From a virus: DNA of 57,475 nt. The notes under the pieces are model-generated. The model searched no databases and was not told the origin of the DNA. It worked only from the letters and a program-made list of their open reading frames with translations. Location of the stretch: the IMG/VR virus record IMGVR_UViG_3300036399_001505, positions 1 through 57,475 of that record, one strand, 5' to 3'. The translations under genes were made by a program, and so were the position numbers. Shown piece by piece: positions 13,940-22,149 of this stretch. Within the stretch, counting starts at the first letter, position 1; each line of letters starts with the position of its first letter.

Positions 13940-15481
13940 TCAGTTCAGGGGCAACCCCTGCGCGTCCACGCCACCCCCGGCGAGGTCATTGGGGCCCGGT
14001 GCCGGCGGGTTCATCAACGCCTGCTGCCGTTCATCCTCGGCGGCCAGATCGGCGGCCTCCTTCTGGCCATCGGCACCAGGGCGGAGCATGCCCCGCTTCT
14101 GCGCCAGGTGCGTGACCGTCTCGCGCATGAGCAGGCCCTTGTCATAGAGCGTGCCGGCGAGGGTGAGCAACGCATCGTCCACCGGCTTATCGGTGACCCC
14201 TGGCAACAGGTCAAGGCCGGCACCGGGCTGGGGCAGCTCGCCGGTGAAGGCCCCCCAAAGCTGGAAGAGGCTCTCCCATGCGCTGCTCTTGCTCTCGGCC
14301 ATTGCGGTGATGGTGGCCTGCAGCTGGGCCCCTTCCAGCTCGGCCTGCGTGGCGGTGCGCTCACCGCTGCCGCTGAACAGGAACGACAAGGTAGAGCGAT
14401 CAATCAGCTTCTCGATCCCCTCCAGGTGCGCCAGGTGTTTATCGAGGCTGCTGCCGGAGGGTTCCGCAAACTCCAGGCCCTCCCCGGAGCCGGCGTTCGG
14501 GAACTCAACAACGCTGTTCGGCCCCAGCATCAGCGGCAGGGGCTCGCCATTTGGCCCAGCCATCCGGCGCCCTTTCACCACGGCCACCGGCAGAGCACAT
14601 CGGTGCAGCAGCTCCTTCAGGTCGGAGTATTCGCGGAACCAGTCCAGGGTGAGGTTCGCCAGGCTCAGCAGCGGCAGGCCGCCCTCCCCGAAGCCGTCGC
14701 GACTGACGCCATACCAGACCACCGGCGGGCTCTCCAGCACCTCGCCCCTGGGCCCGGTGAAGGTGCCCTCCTGCGGGCGCCGGTCGGCATCGACGGCCAC
14801 CCGGATGTTGTATTGAGCCGTGACCCCCTTGCCGCCGTTGCCGGTGATCTCCAGGAGGCGCCAGCTGCCGCCCTTCATCACCCGGTATCGGGGCTCCAAC
14901 TTGACGCCAAACTCCTGGTCTTCAGCCTCGTGCCACTCCAGGATCGTGACGGCGATCGGCACCCGCCGTCCGCCCCGCTTGACGGTCCGCCAATTCAAAA
15001 CGTTCCGGCGCTCGGCGGCTGAGAACGTGGGCCGGCGGCCTTGGGCCCGCTCCTGCGCCCTGTTCTCGGGTGTCCCCTGCGGCGCGTCGGCCATCAGCAG
15101 GCAGCCGCCATCCCGGAGCACCAGGGCATCGGTGCCGAGGCCCCAAGCCTTCAGGCTGTTGCCCTCGCCGTCAATATCCTGGGCTGCATCGAGGAGGCCC
15201 TGCTGCACCCCTCGCAGCTGGTAACGGCTCAGCACCCCCGCGAAGGCGCTCACGCCATCCTTGAAAAAGCTCGGATAGCTGCTGCGCCCCACCCGCGCCT
15301 CATAGGCCTGCCGGGGTTCACCGGCCTCCTTTGGCAGGTGGCGCTTCTTTGCATCACCTCGCAGCAGATCCCAGCAGTCAGCGACCAGATCGAGGTCGCG
15401 CATCACCTCCCGCAGCTTCGGGTGCTGGAACGACGGCAGATCGCCCTTATTGCTCGGGTGGCTGATCTGCTGCTGCTGCAC
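13940..15481 (-). CDS. Portal protein (DUF4055-like)
   Basis: 513 residues starting with a Gln run (GTG 15481). Length, position next to terminase, and order of elements fit phage portal proteins of the DUF4055 kind: an N-terminal helical part with ARVGRSSYPSFFKDGVSAFA, a central clip/wing-like region (VVWYGVSRDGFGEGGLPLLS, LANLTLDWFREYSDLKELLH) and a C-terminal helical part (TATQAELEGAQLQATITAMA) ending in an acidic/Pro tail. The portal forms the dodecameric DNA channel at the capsid vertex. The start lies within the sigma-like gene, 21 nt after a motif copy embedded in that gene. Confidence 0.85.
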   Translation of the reverse strand: MQQQQISHPSNKGDLPSFQHPKLREVMRDLDLVADCWDLLRGDAKKRHLPKEAGEPRQAYEARVGRSSYPSFFKDGVSAFAGVLSRYQLRGVQQGLLDAAQDIDGEGNSLKAWGLGTDALVLRDGGCLLMADAPQGTPENRAQERAQGRRPTFSAAERRNVLNWRTVKRGGRRVPIAVTILEWHEAEDQEFGVKLEPRYRVMKGGSWRLLEITGNGGKGVTAQYNIRVAVDADRRPQEGTFTGPRGEVLESPPVVWYGVSRDGFGEGGLPLLSLANLTLDWFREYSDLKELLHRCALPVAVVKGRRMAGPNGEPLPLMLGPNSVVEFPNAGSGEGLEFAEPSGSSLDKHLAHLEGIEKLIDRSTLSFLFSGSGERTATQAELEGAQLQATITAMAESKSSAWESLFQLWGAFTGELPQPGAGLDLLPGVTDKPVDDALLTLAGTLYDKGLLMRETVTHLAQKRGMLRPGADGQKEAADLAAEDERQQALMNPPAPGPNDLAGGGVDAQGLPLN

Positions 15482-16418
15482 CGGTGCCTAGTCCTTCTGG
15501 CCCAGTTTTCCCGCTTGCGTGGGGGTCGTGACAGGCACCAAACAAATCCAACTGCTCCGCCACCTGCAGGATCTCAACCGGATCCGTGATGCGCCTCCCC
15601 GCCTTGCCCTCGGGGCCTCCAACCCCGTCAGGCACGACCAGGGCCAGGGCCTGCTGTTCTGGCGCCGGCTTCAGTCGCTCGCCCCAAATGATGCCCTCGG
15701 CGTGCCGCAGGAACTGCCCATGGGGCATCCGCGCCACCTGGCGCCGGGGCTGGGCATCCCAGGCCGTTTCCAGCATCTGCCGATCCGCCCACCGCAGAGC
15801 GGCATGGGCCTCGTCTGCGATCCGCAGGACCTCGTTCAGCTCGTCGTAGCTCTCGATCTCATCCCACGGGTCGGGCTCACGGTTGGCATGAAGAGCCTCA
15901 GGATCAAGGAGCCGCGTGGCCCCCTGTGCCCCCAAAACCGCCGTCACCTCCTCAGGCGCGAGCCCGGTGGCCTCCACCACGGCCGAGAGGGTGGCCCCGT
16001 CGGCGGCGAGGCGCCGCACCGTGGGCGCCACGTCCCTCCACTTATCGGGGAACTTCACCCCGGAGCTGTGGCCCTTGTCCCGCAACCACTGCGCCATGGC
16101 CCCGCGGATGTAGGGCACCACGCACGTGCTCAGGGCATAGGGGCGGTCGGTGGCCGGGTTGAGGCGTTCGGGGTTGTACCGGCGGCAGCCGTTCAGCAGG
16201 CCTCTGGCGGCCACCAGGAAGAGGTCGTCAAACGGCATCCGGGTGGACCGGGCCATCCGGTTGGCCATGCTGGTGGCCAGAAGGAGGTTGTCGGCCGCCA
16301 GCTGCTCGGACCACGCCGTAGGCGGCGGGAACCCCTTGAGCCGGTCCAGATCAGGGCACGGGTCAGGCCGGACCTTCTCGCTGCGGGCGGCTCTGAGGCG
16401 CCGGGTGGTGGTGGCCAT
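15447..16418 (-). CDS. Phage sigma-70-like factor
   Basis: 323 residues. Residues about 35-115 follow sigma-70 region 2 step by step: AADNLLLATSMANRMARSTR, then MPFDDLFLVAARGLLNGCRR, then ALSTCVVPYIRGAMAQWLRD, matching the 'NLRLV..iA', 'DLiQEG..GL..A' and 'yrFSTYa..wIRqai' blocks. Region 3-like residues follow (TLSAVVEATGLAPEEVTAVL). Region 4, which reads the -35 box, is degenerate or absent. It sits between terminase and portal and overlaps the portal start. I infer it may direct late transcription. Its own start (ATG 16418) lacks the motif. Confidence 0.75.
   Translation of the reverse strand: MATTTRRLRAARSEKVRPDPCPDLDRLKGFPPPTAWSEQLAADNLLLATSMANRMARSTRMPFDDLFLVAARGLLNGCRRYNPERLNPATDRPYALSTCVVPYIRGAMAQWLRDKGHSSGVKFPDKWRDVAPTVRRLAADGATLSAVVEATGLAPEEVTAVLGAQGATRLLDPEALHANREPDPWDEIESYDELNEVLRIADEAHAALRWADRQMLETAWDAQPRRQVARMPHGQFLRHAEGIIWGERLKPAPEQQALALVVPDGVGGPEGKAGRRITDPVEILQVAEQLDLFGACHDPHASGKTGPEGLGTGAAAADQPPEQ
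15503..15513 (-). promoter_or_regulatory. Late start-associated motif inside the sigma-like gene
   Basis: Exact copy within the 3' end of the upstream gene (encoding SGKTG), 21 nt upstream of the portal GTG. Conservation inside a coding region argues for a function of the DNA or RNA itself. Confidence 0.7.
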
Positions 16419-16454
16419 GCTCAACGCACCGGATTTGGGCCTGTTTGTTGTCCC

Positions 16455-16463
16455 ATTATTGCA
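16455..16463 (-). promoter_or_regulatory. Possible extended -10 element upstream of the sigma-like gene
   Basis: TGCAATAAT on the minus strand, a TGn plus AATAAT extended -10 of host type, about 37 nt upstream of the start at 16418. No good -35 box was seen. Confidence 0.25.
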
Positions 16464-16474
16464 TCAGTGAATGC

Positions 16475-18022
16475 TTAGGCGCCATAGCCATAGCTCACTG
16501 TAGAGAAACTGATGGGACCAGAGCTGGAGAGATAGATCAAGAGCTGACTTGTGCTGTCCACAATGTCATCGAACGTTGCTGCGGGGAATTGCAGTAGCTG
16601 ATCTTTGACCACATTGCTCCAGGGGGCGGAGCGAGGCAGGAACACCCGGCCGTTGTTGAACTCCACGCTGGCAGCATTGGCGCGGGATTCCTTGCCGCCC
16701 ATGTCACCGACCCCGGCGGCAACCACCTGATAGCCGTGGGCGCCCTGCGTGAGGGTTTTGATCACTGCAGCACCGTTGGCTTTTTTCTCAATCACCAGCT
16801 CCCCGAAGCGGTGGCGGGTGTGCATTGAGCGGATCATGCTCACCGTGGCGGGGAAGTCCAAGCGCTCGTTCACCAAGTCCAGCAGCCATGCGCCCTGGTT
16901 GGTCTGCCCCCACAGGGTCATCGCCACCATGTCGCTACCGGCGGTGTCGTCGAAGGTGCAATCAACCGACAGGATCCGGCGGATGAAGTGCATCGGCAGC
17001 TCGGGATCATCGAGCTTGCCGGGCCAGGCCGGGCAGCCGTAGAACCGCATCCGATCCAGGAAGAACACCGTGCCCTTCCCGGCGCTCGGCCGCTGCTGAT
17101 AGATCGACTCCCAATCCCGCTCCGGCGTGTTGGCCTTCTTCCGCTTGATCCATCGCTCGTCAAAGCGATCGCGATCCAGGGCCTCACCGGGCTGACGGCT
17201 GTCGGCCTCGCGGGTGACGGTGGCCGGCAGGGGCTTAATGTCGTTGGCGGCCACCGCCGCGATCGGCAGGGAGACCACGTGCCAGCGCTCGCAGTCGTCT
17301 TCCAGGCCCTCTTTCTCCAGTTCCAGGTTCTTGCTCAACAGGTAGCCGATCAGATCGGCCTCATGCCAGCGGGTGTGAACCACCACCACGCCGTTGCCGG
17401 GCTCCTCACGGGCGCTCAGCACTGAATCCCACCAGTTGTGAACCTGCCGGCGGAAGGCCGCCGATTCGGCCTCTTCCCTCCCCTTGATCGGGTCATCGAT
17501 GAACAGCCAGTGCCCTGGCTTGCCGGTGCCCTTGCCGATGCCTGCAGTCCAGATCGTTCCGATCCCATCGGCGGTGCCCCATTCCTCCTTCCCTGAGCGG
17601 GTGGGGCTCAACGGGCCACCACTGGCGGCGAAGTAATCGCGGGCATTCTCGGAAAACCCCACCGCAAGATCCTGGGTCTGGCAGCAGATGCCCCCGGAGC
17701 GATCGGGGAACCGCCGCAGGCAGTAGCCGGGCAGGAACCGACTGAAGATTGTGGACTTCCAGTGCCTCGGGGGGAGCTCCACCATCAGCCGCGGCAGGTC
17801 GCCATCGGCGAAGCGCTGGCCAAGGGCGATCAGCCGTTCTGTGTGAGGCGTAAACGGGAAGCGCGGGAAGGCATCAGCGATGTACTGCCTGAAGGAATTG
17901 GTGTAAGGCTCCACTGCCGCCGGGATCGCCGCTTCTGCGGCCCTGGCCTCCTGCACCTCCCGCATCGCGGGGAAGCCGCCCCAGTCGTGGTAGGCGGCGT
18001 GGTGGAGGAGGTTTAGGGGCAT
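16475..18022 (-). CDS. terL: Terminase large subunit
   Basis: 515 residues. The ATPase half has a Walker A-like VELPPRHWKST near residue 85 and Walker B WLFIDDPIKG near 175. The nuclease half shows the RNase H-like acidic residues: ILSVDCTFDD, then LVIEKKANGAAVI, then FDDIVDSTSQ near the C-terminus. TerL pumps DNA into the prohead and cuts it. It heads the structural gene order, and the TerS candidate is far upstream (25929-26636). Confidence 0.92.
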   Translation of the reverse strand: MPLNLLHHAAYHDWGGFPAMREVQEARAAEAAIPAAVEPYTNSFRQYIADAFPRFPFTPHTERLIALGQRFADGDLPRLMVELPPRHWKSTIFSRFLPGYCLRRFPDRSGGICCQTQDLAVGFSENARDYFAASGGPLSPTRSGKEEWGTADGIGTIWTAGIGKGTGKPGHWLFIDDPIKGREEAESAAFRRQVHNWWDSVLSAREEPGNGVVVVHTRWHEADLIGYLLSKNLELEKEGLEDDCERWHVVSLPIAAVAANDIKPLPATVTREADSRQPGEALDRDRFDERWIKRKKANTPERDWESIYQQRPSAGKGTVFFLDRMRFYGCPAWPGKLDDPELPMHFIRRILSVDCTFDDTAGSDMVAMTLWGQTNQGAWLLDLVNERLDFPATVSMIRSMHTRHRFGELVIEKKANGAAVIKTLTQGAHGYQVVAAGVGDMGGKESRANAASVEFNNGRVFLPRSAPWSNVVKDQLLQFPAATFDDIVDSTSQLLIYLSSSGPISFSTVSYGYGA

Positions 18023-18034
18023 CAGGGGCGGGGT

Positions 18035-18472
18035 TCAGTGACTACAAAGCCCGTCATCGCCGTAGCCGCAGATTTCCTCCGGGGTGCGGTCGTCAAGCAC
18101 TGGGAGGGGCGGACGATCCCGACCCCACTGACCAAACCCGATGTGGAGCCACTGCTTGCGCTCAATCCTCAGCGGCGCGGGCCAGAAGCCGTGGCGGCGC
18201 AGAAGCTGGAAGTTCGACTTGCTGAGCACTCCATAGGAGCCCGCTTGCCATGAAACCTTGGCGCCCTGCAGCCGCAGTCTCCAGGCCTTTCGTGAGTTCA
18301 GTTGCACAAGCCGCAGTAGTGCCTGTGTCAGGCCTGAGGTGTCTAAGGTGATCGCCTCCCCAGTCTCCGGGTTGCACGCGAACACATTGGCAATCCTGCG
18401 CCCGGTGCGGTCGTAGACGGTGGCGCCGTTGGGGTACTGCTGGCGGAAGGCGGGGGTGTTGGCGTCAAGCAT
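18035..18472 (-). CDS. Hypothetical protein, 145 aa
   Basis: Starts MLDANTPAFRQQYPNGATVY; the ATG at 18472 lies within the end of the Lar-like gene. It has alternating strand-rich segments (ATVYDRTGRRIANVFACNPE) and a C-terminal aromatic basic part (KQWLHIGFGQWGRDRPPLP). It lies 12 nt upstream of TerL. No family recognised. Confidence 0.5.
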   Translation of the reverse strand: MLDANTPAFRQQYPNGATVYDRTGRRIANVFACNPETGEAITLDTSGLTQALLRLVQLNSRKAWRLRLQGAKVSWQAGSYGVLSKSNFQLLRRHGFWPAPLRIERKQWLHIGFGQWGRDRPPLPVLDDRTPEEICGYGDDGLCSH

Positions 18473-18866
18473 GGGGGCTAGGAGTGGTGGTGGGTGGCAA
18501 GTAGAGGGGCTGCCAGTGGGTAGGGAACCATACCAAAGATTCTTCGTCTCCAAATTCATTTGAAAAACAGCCTGCATCGGGACCGCTTGATACAACTGAT
18601 TTCACCTTCCTTCCATCTAACACAAGTATCTCGACAGCATCTACTGGCGCCGTTTCAATCGGCTGCCAGGGGCTGCGCTGGTTCCAGCCGGCGGCGGCTT
18701 CTTCTTTCTCCCACAACATCTCTGCGAAGCTGGCAAGCGGCCCCTGTGCGTCACAGTTGCTGCAAACGACATAGGCAATGCTGCTTTGAAGGTCTGTGCG
18801 AATGCTTAGTTCAGTGCCCCCGCAGAACGGGCAGGGCAGGAGGTTGGGGGTGTTGATGTCAGGCAT
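18465..18866 (-). CDS. Lar-like zinc ribbon with DUF551-like tail
   Basis: 133 residues. Residues 1-60 match Lar-family restriction alleviation proteins: LLPCPFCGGTELSIR, then VVCSNCDAQGPLASF and GWNQR. The rest begins WQPIETAPVDAVEILVLDG and ends WFPTHWQPL, the typical DUF551 signature. Lar of Rac prophage moderates host restriction; whether this protein does is unknown. ATG 18866 is chosen; a GTG at 18875 is in frame. Confidence 0.75.
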   Translation of the reverse strand: MPDINTPNLLPCPFCGGTELSIRTDLQSSIAYVVCSNCDAQGPLASFAEMLWEKEEAAAGWNQRSPWQPIETAPVDAVEILVLDGRKVKSVVSSGPDAGCFSNEFGDEESLVWFPTHWQPLYLPPTTTPSPHA

Positions 18867-18876
18867 TGGTGGCACC

Positions 18877-19389
18877 TCACTCCCATTGAAGTTTCACCCC
18901 ACATTTAGGGCAAAAATTAGAGGCACGGGTGATCATGTCGTCTTTGCATTGGGGGCAGCGATACCATTCGGTATACAGTTCGTCTTCCCCTATGTTTTGA
19001 GCTTCACTGATGGCCACAGGGCTTGGCTCTACCGGGCTCACCGCCGAGGCAGCAGGGCCATTGTGGCAGCCGCTGAACCCAGGATGCGCCAGGATCGCCT
19101 CAGCCAGGGCCGCAGCGCCTAGCTCGTGCTTGCCGTCCACTTCCCTGACGATCTCGGCCAACCGCAGGATGCGGCCTACGTCGGGGTCGTTCGGCTCTAG
19201 CTCTTCCGGTGCGGGGGTGGCTATTGCGCAGGCGATGATAGCGCGGGCGAACTTGATTAACTCAGTAAAGGCAATGGCGCGTGCGTCGTGACTACCGCCC
19301 ATCAGCCTTTCCAAGGCTATAGGTATTTCATCTTCCGCAATTTCCCGGATTTCCTTGTTGGTTAGTCGTCGGATGCTTCGGTTGGTCAT
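18877..19389 (-). CDS. Hypothetical protein with C-terminal zinc ribbon
   Basis: 170 residues. The N-terminal part is helical (MTNRSIRRLTNKEIREIAED, then a long amphipathic stretch ending AEAILAHPGF). The C-terminus is a zinc ribbon: RCPQCKDDMITRASNFCPKC, two CxxC pairs 16 residues apart. Such ribbons in phage accessory proteins usually bind nucleic acid or stabilise a small domain. Function unknown. Confidence 0.6.
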   Translation of the reverse strand: MTNRSIRRLTNKEIREIAEDEIPIALERLMGGSHDARAIAFTELIKFARAIIACAIATPAPEELEPNDPDVGRILRLAEIVREVDGKHELGAAALAEAILAHPGFSGCHNGPAASAVSPVEPSPVAISEAQNIGEDELYTEWYRCPQCKDDMITRASNFCPKCGVKLQWE

Positions 19390-19426
19390 TGTTGGTGGTG
19401 GCAATGGGGTTCGTCGCGTGGTGTCA

Positions 19427-19804
19427 TCACCCGCATTCAATAGCAACATACTCAGCGGCTTCTGAGTCGCTTCTGGTTATCGAAAGGCCATGGTAGCCAC
19501 TGTGTAATCTTCCACTTGCGGCGTATACGTGCCTTTCTTTGCAATAAAGCTGAAAGGCACGGCCGCCTAGGATGACTTCAGCAGGCTCAAGATCCCTTCG
19601 CTGAACCTCGGCAAAAAGCTCGTCAAGCCGTTCGCTGACCAGCCTCCCGGATGACAGCCGCTCGCTTTCATCGGCGGCCCGCAGCAGCTTGTGGGCGTGA
19701 TCCATGGCAATGGCCAGAGGGTCGCCATCGGCGGGCTCCATCTCCCACCCGTCAACGGCATCAGCAAGCTGCTTCAGGGCGGCGCGAAAGTCGGGTTCAG
19801 GCAT
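19427..19804 (-). CDS. Hypothetical protein, 125 aa
   Basis: Starts MPEPDFRAALKQLADAVDGW, a helical N-terminus common in accessory phage genes. The C-terminal part is mixed (VILGGRAFQLYCKERHVYAA). The ATG at 19804 overlaps the C-terminal codons of the secreted protein gene. No family recognised. Confidence 0.55.
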   Translation of the reverse strand: MPEPDFRAALKQLADAVDGWEMEPADGDPLAIAMDHAHKLLRAADESERLSSGRLVSERLDELFAEVQRRDLEPAEVILGGRAFQLYCKERHVYAASGRLHSGYHGLSITRSDSEAAEYVAIECG

Positions 19805-21212
19805 TGGGGATGGGGGTGGTGGTGTAGGCGGTGAAAGGCAGCCGCATCGCCCTGGCGTGGCAGGCGGCGGCGGACCGACCCCCAGCCAGCGGCGGCGCGA
19901 CAAGCTGGGAGAGCAGGAGCAGTAGCACCCAGGAGTTGGCGCTGAATGGGTGGCCCGTGGTGGCCAGTTTGACCGACGCCAAGCCTTCGGGCGAGTACAG
20001 ATTCTTCAGGAGCACGTAGTCGATGGATCGGGCCGGCAGCGCAGTGCCGTCACCAAGGGCAAGCTGAGCGATCACATTGCCGCGATTGCGTTCGGAGCCG
20101 TAAGGGTGGCGGTCGTTGGAATAGGAGGCGAGAACGCCGATCGGTTCGTGGTAGATGAAGGCAATACCCCGGTTCAAGGGGACTGGTTTACTGCCGATCT
20201 GCTTGTAGACCGTGCCATTGCTGGGGTTGGCCTGCAGGATCCGCTGGTTGAAGCGCAGATTGCCGGCATTCACCACAATCGTGCTGCCACGCTCTCCCCC
20301 AACGCGAAGAAAGTTGCCTTTGGGGTCCATTTGGATCACCCTCGCCACCCCTTCGTAAGTAGGGATCTGGACAGGGGCCAGAGCAGCCGTAGCACGAGGC
20401 CCCTGGAGCAGGTCTGCCACCGCCTGCTGCAGCCAGCGCAGACCCTGACCCCAGGGGGCTGTGATTGACTGCAAGCGCTCCCAGGGGGTGAGCAGTGCAT
20501 CCCGCCCGCGCAGAGCCGTGGCCTGAAGGGAATTGGTGGCGATGGAGGCGACAGGACAAGTTCCGGTTGCATCGGTGATCGGCGCGAAGCTGGGCTCCGC
20601 CGGGCTGGCCTTGACAGCAGCCGCGATCTTCTCTCCCCCCTTGCCCGGCCAATGGGCTGCGTAGGGAGCGGTCATCTGCAGGCAGCGATCGATATAGATA
20701 ATGCTGCCACTGACTGCGGACAAAACGACCTTATCGTTTTCGGCACCCTGACTGCCAGACACTATGCAATCAACACCAGAAGCCTGGCAGTTCACGGCGG
20801 CGGGTGAATTGCCGACAACAAAGGTGTCGGCGCCAATGCCGGAGCTGTTGCCCCCTTGTAAAACATTGGTCCCGAGGCTGCCGATCAGCACCTCAGCCCG
20901 AGTGGGGCTTCCATTTGCATTGATGGGCACATTGCTGGAACCCCTGAGCGTGAGCCTGGTTACCTTGTTGGTAAAAGGAGCACCCTTAAGGTCGATTGGA
21001 GCTGCCCCTGGCGCAACATTCGGGGACCAAAAATAGGTGTCCGTGTTGCGATTGAAACCTGCTTCGATATTTAACCTGCAAAGGCCTGGTCTATTTGAGC
21101 AGTATTGATCCCTTGCCTGCGCTGGTGAACCCAGCAGGCAGGCAAGTGCGCCGGCCACCGCCATCAGCGCCCCCTGGGGGCGGCGGCTGACACTGAGTTT
21201 TGCATTTCCCAT
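19797..21212 (-). CDS. Predicted secreted protein, 471 aa
   Basis: Begins MGNAKLSVSRRPQGALMAVA, a basic n-region followed by a hydrophobic core (ALMAVAGALACLLGSPAQA) and an AQA cleavage site, so a Sec signal peptide is likely. The mature part is beta-strand rich. Around residues 75-140 it contains LQGGNSSGIGADTFVVGNS, reminiscent of RTX-like Gly/Asp repeats. Several cysteines could form disulfides. A hydrophobic stretch (WVLLLLLSQLVAPPLAG) lies near the C-terminus. It starts 2 nt after the dcd stop. A role at the host surface (exclusion or fitness) is inference; I recognise no family. Confidence 0.65.
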   Translation of the reverse strand: MGNAKLSVSRRPQGALMAVAGALACLLGSPAQARDQYCSNRPGLCRLNIEAGFNRNTDTYFWSPNVAPGAAPIDLKGAPFTNKVTRLTLRGSSNVPINANGSPTRAEVLIGSLGTNVLQGGNSSGIGADTFVVGNSPAAVNCQASGVDCIVSGSQGAENDKVVLSAVSGSIIYIDRCLQMTAPYAAHWPGKGGEKIAAAVKASPAEPSFAPITDATGTCPVASIATNSLQATALRGRDALLTPWERLQSITAPWGQGLRWLQQAVADLLQGPRATAALAPVQIPTYEGVARVIQMDPKGNFLRVGGERGSTIVVNAGNLRFNQRILQANPSNGTVYKQIGSKPVPLNRGIAFIYHEPIGVLASYSNDRHPYGSERNRGNVIAQLALGDGTALPARSIDYVLLKNLYSPEGLASVKLATTGHPFSANSWVLLLLLSQLVAPPLAGGRSAAACHARAMRLPFTAYTTTPIPNA

Positions 21213-21214
21213 GA

Positions 21215-21901
21215 TCAAACCCTCGCCAACGTGACACCGCTCGCCTGCCCCTGATACTTCCCGTTCCCATAAGGCAGATCGCAGGGCACCCCCTCAAAAA
21301 ACAGGGCCTGGCAGATCCCTTCATTAACGTAGATGCGGCAGTCGGAGCCGCTGCTGTTGCTGATCTCAAGGGTGAGGTGGCCCTCCCAGCCGGCTTCGCC
21401 TGGGGTGAGGTTGACGATGATGCCGCAGCGGGCGTAGGTGCTCTTGCCAATAAAAATTGCGGTTACATTGGGCGGGAGCTTGAGCCGTGGTCCAGCTACA
21501 CCAAGAGCGTAGGTGTGGCCAGGAAGAATAAAATATGAACCTTGTTCATCGTGATTTAGTTTTGCTTGAACTAAGCAGCGGTCGTCAAAGTTTTTGGGGT
21601 CTACGATTAAACCGGGAACGTGCTGAAAGATGCGAAAATCTTTTGGTGAAAGAGTAAGGTCGTAGCCGTAGGAGCTGGTGCCGTAGCTAATGACCGGGCG
21701 CTGGAAATGACCACAAGGCGCAAGACCTGGGCGCAGTACATTTTCCACTTCCCGCACCTTCCCCGGCTCAAACGGGCTGATCATCCCAGCCTCAGCCAGC
21801 TGCCAGATGCGCCAGTCGGGGATGGGGCCGGCGGGCTGTAGGTGGCGAATCCCCCTGGAACCAGGGATGAATACCTCGCGCTGATCGTTTGGTGGGGTCA
21901 T
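21215..21901 (-). CDS. dcd: dCTP deaminase
   Basis: 228 residues. The core motifs of the dCTP deaminase/dUTPase trimer fold are present: ISYGTSSYGYDLTLSPKDF, HTYALGVAGPRLKLPPNVTA, IGKSTYARCGIIVNLTPGEA, WEGHLTLEISNSSG with the catalytic Glu, and GICQALFFEG. The enzyme deaminates dCTP to dUTP (or dUMP in bifunctional members), feeding thymidylate synthesis. No thymidylate synthase is seen here, so it would work with host enzymes. It starts in an ATGA overlap with the next gene upstream. Confidence 0.93.
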   Translation of the reverse strand: MTPPNDQREVFIPGSRGIRHLQPAGPIPDWRIWQLAEAGMISPFEPGKVREVENVLRPGLAPCGHFQRPVISYGTSSYGYDLTLSPKDFRIFQHVPGLIVDPKNFDDRCLVQAKLNHDEQGSYFILPGHTYALGVAGPRLKLPPNVTAIFIGKSTYARCGIIVNLTPGEAGWEGHLTLEISNSSGSDCRIYVNEGICQALFFEGVPCDLPYGNGKYQGQASGVTLARV

Positions 21902-22098
21902 GGGCGGCGAAAGCGTGCGGGCTTGCGGCGGTTGATGATGGCCCGGGCACGGGCAAGGATCTGTCGTGGCGTGGCAGCGAGCTCCGGGCCGTCAGGCGTC
22001 TTCGCCACGCCAGATCGCGCTGGCTCCTCCTCAGGCTTGATTCGAGGGAACAGGATCACCGCGATAGGGATGCGAGGCGGCGGAGATTGCTGGTGCAT
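21898..22098 (-). CDS. Hypothetical protein, 66 aa
   Basis: Basic, Pro/Arg-rich small protein (MHQQSPPPRIPIAVILFPRI at the start, ARAIINRRKPARFRRP at the end). Its stop overlaps the dcd start by ATGA. A short hydrophobic stretch (IPIAVILF) is too small for a membrane helix. Function unknown. Confidence 0.45.
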   Translation of the reverse strand: MHQQSPPPRIPIAVILFPRIKPEEEPARSGVAKTPDGPELAATPRQILARARAIINRRKPARFRRP

Positions 22099-22149
22099 GA
22101 GACCAAGGCAAAGGGTGGTTGTTCTGTGGCTATCCTGACAGGGATTGGC

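Noticed and set aside
13907-15022. Long plus-strand frame opposite portal
   Set aside because: Low-complexity translation and no start context; the minus frame gives a portal-like protein.
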